Assembly (NCBI GenBank): GCA_965206025.1
Contig: CBDBIU010000004.1
Coordinates: forward strand, 124,001-188,000
Direction: 5' to 3'
DNA from: G963668345 sp965206025
GTDB taxonomy: Bacteria > Acidobacteriota > Terriglobia > Bryobacterales > UBA6623
DNA: 64,000 nt
Position 1 is the first letter of the stretch. Every line of letters begins with the position of its first letter. Below, piece after piece: positions 60,073 to 64,000 of this stretch. Under the pieces are notes generated by a model. That model worked only from the letters and a program-made list of their open reading frames with translations, made no database searches and was not told where the DNA came from. The translations under genes were made by a program, and so were the position numbers.

Positions 60073-61281
60073 TCAGCGCGGCCTGGTCTCTTCCACCAGA
60101 TCCGACAGATCCATACGATAGATCGCCGGCTTTCCCTCTCGATCGGTGACGAAATACACCCACTGGCTGTCGGGGGAAAACACCGGCTCGGGCCAGGCGG
60201 CAAACGGGTCGAGGCGGCGGGTACCGGCGATCGGATAGGGTTTCGCGGTACTGAGGTGTTCCGCGATAGTGACTTCCCGCTTGAGCACTGGGAAAAGCAA
60301 GTAAACATTAGGACCGGCAACTTGGCCGCTGGCGCCCACGAACACAGAGCCGTCCGCGTTGGGCGACATCCAGGCGAACTGGGAGCAGTCCGCCAGGGTC
60401 CTTTCGCGACCGGAGTCGATGTGAATGCAATTCACCGTCGACCGTGACCCGGGAGCGTCGGGATAGAACACGAAGCAGACTTCCTTGCCGCTGCTCGACC
60501 AATGCTCGTGCCCGCGGGCCTCAGACCCTTGTCGAAGGCGGATGTTCTTGCGATAGGAGCCGTCGAGCCTGACCAGCCGCAGCCGTCCCTCGACCTTCTC
60601 CCAGGGTCCTTCGTGCGCGTAGAGGATGTCCGTTCCCCCCGGCTGGAACTGGGCGTGGACCAGCCAATGGCTGGTCTCGACCGCCACCCAGCTTCGACGC
60701 CCTGCCGTCTCGATGATTCGAATCCGGCACCTCGGCCGCCTTCGGAACTGCTCTTCGAAGCCGTCGACCCGGTGGCCCGTCTTCATCTCGACTACGGCCA
60801 CATACCTGCCTTGGTCGCTCACCGACAGATGCCCGCTCATGCGCCAACCCGGCTCCGACTCATAGATCCTTTTTTCGGATCGCCCGCGGACGGCGGCCCG
60901 TTTGAGGGTATCCCTCTGAAGGTAGAAGAAAGTGCGCTCGCCCGGCTCAAGCGCCGGCGAATAGGAGTGAACCTCCGGACCCTCGGTGAGTTGCACCATC
61001 TTGCCCTGGGGCAGATCCATACGATAGATCTGCCGGGTTCCCGACCGCTCGGAGGCGAGCAGGATGAACGAATTGTTGCGGGCGATGAAGCGATGATGGT
61101 AGTGCGGCAAGTGATGGAGAACCGAAGGCTCGGTCAGTCGAAAGAGTTCTCGCTCGGTGAGCCCGTCCCGCAGCGCCGTGACGGCGGAGGCGACGCGGAA
61201 TCCCCGACCCGGCCCTCGACGAGCCCCCAGCAGGGGCGCCGCCGCCCCGCTTAGAAAGGCCCGCCGGCTCAACCAGCTCAT
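60073..61281 (-). CDS. Oligogalacturonate lyase-like protein (TolB-like propeller), exported
   Basis: 402 residues from the ATG at 61281; the long upstream frame crosses an IS end and is not used. Tat-like signal WLSRRAFLSGAAAPLLG. Propeller repeats with TolB-like blades: FILLASERSGTRQIYRMDLPQGKMVQLTEG, SVSDQGRYVAVVEM, HWLVHAQFQPGGTDILYAHEGPWE, ARGHEHWSSSGKEVCFVFY, PEPVFSPDSQWVYFVTD. The H-rich parts and the HEGPW segment match the PL22 oligogalacturonide lyase family, which cleaves pectin-derived oligomers. A carbohydrate-cleaving role is likely; the exact lyase activity is inference. Confidence 0.75.
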   Translation of the reverse strand: MSWLSRRAFLSGAAAPLLGARRGPGRGFRVASAVTALRDGLTERELFRLTEPSVLHHLPHYHHRFIARNNSFILLASERSGTRQIYRMDLPQGKMVQLTEGPEVHSYSPALEPGERTFFYLQRDTLKRAAVRGRSEKRIYESEPGWRMSGHLSVSDQGRYVAVVEMKTGHRVDGFEEQFRRRPRCRIRIIETAGRRSWVAVETSHWLVHAQFQPGGTDILYAHEGPWEKVEGRLRLVRLDGSYRKNIRLRQGSEARGHEHWSSSGKEVCFVFYPDAPGSRSTVNCIHIDSGRERTLADCSQFAWMSPNADGSVFVGASGQVAGPNVYLLFPVLKREVTIAEHLSTAKPYPIAGTRRLDPFAAWPEPVFSPDSQWVYFVTDREGKPAIYRMDLSDLVEETRPR

Positions 61282-61435
61282 AGAAAGAGCATGGTAGCAC
61301 CGGGCGCGGCCCGAACTCGCCGATGGCGTCTCCATGCCCCTATTTGATGCCGCTGGACCGTCCAACCGGACAAGAACTGGCCATGGGAACCCTTCGATGC
61401 CGTCGTGGCCTGCCCTACGAGGCAAAGTCGAGCAT

Positions 61436-62961
61436 TTTCTCATCGAAGGATGAGCCTGAAGACGGGGGTTGGGGCTTTTTGAGTCGCTGGGGCTCCTTTC
61501 GGGCTTTTTGATTTTGAGTTTTGGGAAGGGGAGAATCGTCGTCGGGGTTGTGGGATTGTGGGAATCGCGGAGCGATTTCCAAGGGCGGTGGGAAACGAAG
61601 GGAAACCTGGTTTTGGTTTTCCTCGTTTTCCATCGCCCGTCATTTCCACAGCCCTCTTCCTGCTGTTCAGCACGGCGTGTTCGCGGAACGGAAACTGGCA
61701 AACAGCTTCTGCTTGGCTCGCTGCATCCGGCGGGCCGCCGCCGTGTCGCTTTCGGCCTGGGCAATGCGGCCCAGAGCCTCCAGCCTCTGCCCTGGCTTGA
61801 GATAGCTGGCGGCCTCGGGCAACTTCTCGAAAGATTCCCAAGGCGTCTGGTAGTGGCGGTACACCCGCTTCTGCTTGCCTTTGGCGTCGGTCTTGATCTC
61901 GGGCTGTCCGCAGGGCCGGTGGAAGTTCAAATAGGGATTGAAGTGCTGTTGGTAGAAGCGCTGGATGCGCCCCGCGTGCGGCGCCGCGATGTACGTATAT
62001 CCCATGTGTTTGCGGATCACCGCGCCGTTTTTCGATTCCACCAAGCCGTTGTCGTTGGAGTGCCGCGGACGCGACTTGGTCTGTTCGATCAGCAGCTTGT
62101 TCAATAGCTTCTCCACCGTGCGATTGAGGAACTCGCTGCCGTTGTCGGAATGGAAGCCGCGGATACGAAAGGGAAACTGCTCGATCATGGCTTTCAGCAA
62201 CGGCTCCAGCCAGGCTTCACTGATCGCGGGCGTGGCGCCGACCACTTGCCACTGGGTGACTTCATCCACGGCATTGATGTGGTAGACGCCCTTGACGCCA
62301 TCGCGATCCCCTTGATGCACCGTATCCACTCGCAGAAAGCCGGGTTGGCCTTGCGGGTCGGGCCGGCGCCGCTCGCCGATCGACACCGCCGTGGGCCGGG
62401 TCTTGGTGAAATGCAGCCGCCGCTGGCGGTAGGCTCTGCGCCGCCGCAGGCGATAGATCTGGGCCACCGAGATCCCCGCCAGCCGCTCGTATTCGCGCTG
62501 CTGGTACTGCTGGTATTCCCGCTCGAGGATCTTGCGCGTGGCCGGGCCGCTGAGGGTTTCGTGGGCCTCGTCCACCGCCGCCAGCAGTTCGACGTCGGCG
62601 GGCGTGTACTTGCGGGCAAAGCGATGCCGCCGGTAGCGGGCGGGTTGGAGTTCTCCGCCCTGCCGGTACTGCTGGATCAGCCGCGTGATTTGCGCCCGGC
62701 TCAGTCCGGTCATCTTGACCAGATACTGCCGCAGCAGCCCTTTGTCGGCGCGGTTTTGGCGGCTGTAGCCGTGCTGGCGAAGCGTGCGCGCCACCCACGT
62801 GTAGATCTCGGCCCGCCCTTTGCCTTTGAATCGAATCTCCTCGCTGGAGTGGAGAAACTGCTGGATCTGTTGCAGGTTCAGCTTGCTGGTGTTTTGCACT
62901 TGGATAGTCAATTCCCAGCATGCCCACTCCCCGATCCTTCAGGCTCATCTTGTGTGAGAAA
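61436..62961 (-). mobile_element. IS481-like insertion sequence
   Basis: Inverted ends: left TTTCTCATCGAAGGATGAGCC, right reading GGCTCATCTTGTGTGAGAAA at 62942-62961; a further direct copy of the right end (CATCTTGCATGAGAC) follows at about 62979-62994. One transposase gene between. The IS starts 154 bases upstream of the lyase-like gene's ATG and may affect its promoter. Confidence 0.7.
61667..62911 (-). CDS. DDE integrase-type transposase (IS481-like)
   Basis: 414 residues. N-terminal helix-turn-helix stretch (KMTGLSRAQITRLIQQYRQGGEL), then rve core with FLRVDTVHQGDRDG, IRGFHSDNGSEF and DNGLVESKNGAVIRKHMGY providing the D, D and E. The C-terminal tail (YQTPWESFEKLPEA) is typical. Appears intact. 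A 35-bp piece of this gene also terminates the HD-GYP/GGDEF gene at 56.5 kb. Confidence 0.9.
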   Translation of the reverse strand: MTIQVQNTSKLNLQQIQQFLHSSEEIRFKGKGRAEIYTWVARTLRQHGYSRQNRADKGLLRQYLVKMTGLSRAQITRLIQQYRQGGELQPARYRRHRFARKYTPADVELLAAVDEAHETLSGPATRKILEREYQQYQQREYERLAGISVAQIYRLRRRRAYRQRRLHFTKTRPTAVSIGERRRPDPQGQPGFLRVDTVHQGDRDGVKGVYHINAVDEVTQWQVVGATPAISEAWLEPLLKAMIEQFPFRIRGFHSDNGSEFLNRTVEKLLNKLLIEQTKSRPRHSNDNGLVESKNGAVIRKHMGYTYIAAPHAGRIQRFYQQHFNPYLNFHRPCGQPEIKTDAKGKQKRVYRHYQTPWESFEKLPEAASYLKPGQRLEALGRIAQAESDTAAARRMQRAKQKLFASFRSANTPC

Positions 62962-63128
62962 CAAACTCCTCGTTCAGACTCATCTTGCATGAGACAAGAC
63001 TAGTCGTTGCCTTCAGGAGAAGAGAGGGAGTACCATGTTCGAGTTCCAAATTGGAAATTCTGATCAAAACCCGGAAGCGAAGAGGATAGACTGAACTGGC
63101 CCTTTGATGTTACAGGCGAGAGTTCCCC

Positions 63129-64000
63129 ATGGACACGACAACGAATCCAAAACGCCACGGATTGACACGCCGCCAATTGCTGCAAGCGATCGGACTGGCC
63201 GGGGGCGCTCCGGCTGTCTACGAGACCATGGTCGCGATGGGCCTCGCGCAAACCCCACATTACCCTTATAGAGGGCTTCCGCTTTTTCGATCCGGGGCAC
63301 GTCGCGGCAGGTCAGTTGTCGTTCTCGGGGCCGGCATAGGGGGGTTGACCGCCGCCTACGAACTTCGGAAGGCACGGTACACCGTCGAAGTGCTGGACGC
63401 CGCTGGACGCGTCGGCGGCCGCAGTTATACCGTGCGCCGCGATGACAAGATCGAGCAAATCGGCCGGCCCGATCAGACCAGCATGTTCGACGAAGACCAG
63501 TATTTCAATGCGGGCCCCGGACGGCTCCCTCATCACCATCAAGCCATCCTCGACTACTGCCGCGAGCTGAGCGTCAAGCTGCAGGTGTACGTGATGGAAA
63601 CGCGGGCGAATTTTTTCCAGACGCCGGACGCTTTCGGCGGCGAAGCGGTACGGAATCGCCGCGTCGCTAATGACTCGCGAGGCTATATCGCCGAGCTGCT
63701 AGCCAAGGCGGTCAACCGCCAGGCTCTCGACAAGGAGCTGGCCCCGGAAGAGCAAGAGAATCTGCTCAGCCTGCTGTCGGAGTTCGGCAAGGTGCGGTGG
63801 GACAAAGGCTATCGATACGAGGGATCTCGCCGGTCCGGGTACGTGGTCGAGCCCGGCGTCGAGCAGCCCTGGGAGTCGGTTCCCCCGCTGCCGTTGAAAG
63901 GTCTGCTGCGCTCGAAGTTCTGGCTGCACCACTTCTATCAACCGGAAGACCACGGGTGGCAGCCGACCCTTTTCGAGCCGGTCGGCGGGATGGACAAGAT
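63129..64000 (+). CDS. Flavin amine oxidase family protein, N-terminal part (runs off window)
   Basis: At least 290 residues, open to the window end. Tat signal HGLTRRQLLQAIGLAGG. Dinucleotide fold GAGIGG (67-72) and the second FAD motif DAAGRVGGRSYT, then FNAGPGRLPHHH, the substrate-side glycine-arginine block of flavin monoamine and L-amino-acid oxidases. Predicted periplasmic, oxidising an amine or amino acid and producing peroxide. The ATG at 63129 follows an IS end by about 170 bases. Confidence 0.85.
   Translation, partial: MDTTTNPKRHGLTRRQLLQAIGLAGGAPAVYETMVAMGLAQTPHYPYRGLPLFRSGARRGRSVVVLGAGIGGLTAAYELRKARYTVEVLDAAGRVGGRSYTVRRDDKIEQIGRPDQTSMFDEDQYFNAGPGRLPHHHQAILDYCRELSVKLQVYVMETRANFFQTPDAFGGEAVRNRRVANDSRGYIAELLAKAVNRQALDKELAPEEQENLLSLLSEFGKVRWDKGYRYEGSRRSGYVVEPGVEQPWESVPPLPLKGLLRSKFWLHHFYQPEDHGWQPTLFEPVGGMDK

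Noticed and set aside
1..64000. CRISPR array or direct-repeat/spacer structure.
   Set aside because: No regularly spaced repeats were seen; all repeats found are dispersed or simple duplications.

Overview
The window looks like a high-GC chromosome segment from an Acidobacteriota bacterium, most likely near the Solibacter/Bryobacter group. This is an inference from gene content: a TIGR03437-like Solibacter domain (broken, 46.1-47.8 kb), two DUF1501 proteins, a DUF1549/DUF1553 cytochrome, FecR and DUF1080 secreted proteins, several Tat-exported sugar-related proteins, and an acidobacterial-style Ser/Thr kinase remnant. Several of these families also occur in Planctomycetota, so phylum is likely but not proven. 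There is no rRNA or CRISPR array. One intact tRNA gene (Val) and two broken tRNA genes are present.

Layout. 0-20.6 kb is mostly chromosomal housekeeping: pirin, an IlvD/Edd sugar-acid dehydratase, a lipoprotein, a FecR-domain protein whose 5' end is tandemly duplicated, a hotdog thioesterase overlapping a DUF1080 protein, a berberine-bridge flavoprotein, a DUF1501 protein, a frameshifted wecB, trmFO-xerC, an HU-like protein, tatA, a rhomboid protease, DUF427, a CcmC/CcmD-like pair, and tpiA-secG. 20.6-38.9 kb is an accessory graveyard that starts at a 5' half of tRNA-Leu and ends at a 3' half of tRNA-Arg. It holds IS5-, IS3/IS481-like, IS21-, IS1380- and ISL3-type elements or remnants, a tyrosine integrase (frameshifted) beside tRNA-Val, a serine recombinase remnant, and pieces of host genes cut by IS ends (LamG, PD-(D/E)XK nuclease, kinase, Raf-kinase-inhibitor-like protein). 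38.9-64 kb is a carbohydrate-oriented region: a complete sugar ABC importer (binding protein, two permeases, ATPase), a GHL6-like glycoside hydrolase, a broken TIGR03437 protein, a beta-propeller lipoprotein, a DUF1501 plus DUF1549/DUF1553 pair, an HD-GYP/GGDEF signalling protein, a Gfo/Idh/MocA oxidoreductase, a LamG protein with an acidic tail, an oligogalacturonate-lyase-like protein, an IS481-like element, and the start of a flavin amine oxidase.

Two patterns cut across the window. First, a family of non-autonomous elements (about 170-290 bp) with about 20-bp inverted ends recurs between genes. Its left end carries an outward-facing ribosome-binding-site-like stretch followed by ATG, and in one case (43.1 kb) this ATG is the apparent start codon of the ABC binding protein. 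Second, at least five otherwise well-preserved genes carry one or more small indels (wecB, integrase, TIGR03437 protein, propeller lipoprotein, Gfo/Idh/MocA). Either gene decay or base-calling/assembly error could explain this, and only reads can separate the two.

Functionally, the right half could form an export-digest-import-oxidise route for plant or microbial oligosaccharides (lyase and hydrolase outside, ABC uptake, sugar-acid dehydratase and Gfo/Idh inside). That is inference from proximity; no common regulator is visible.
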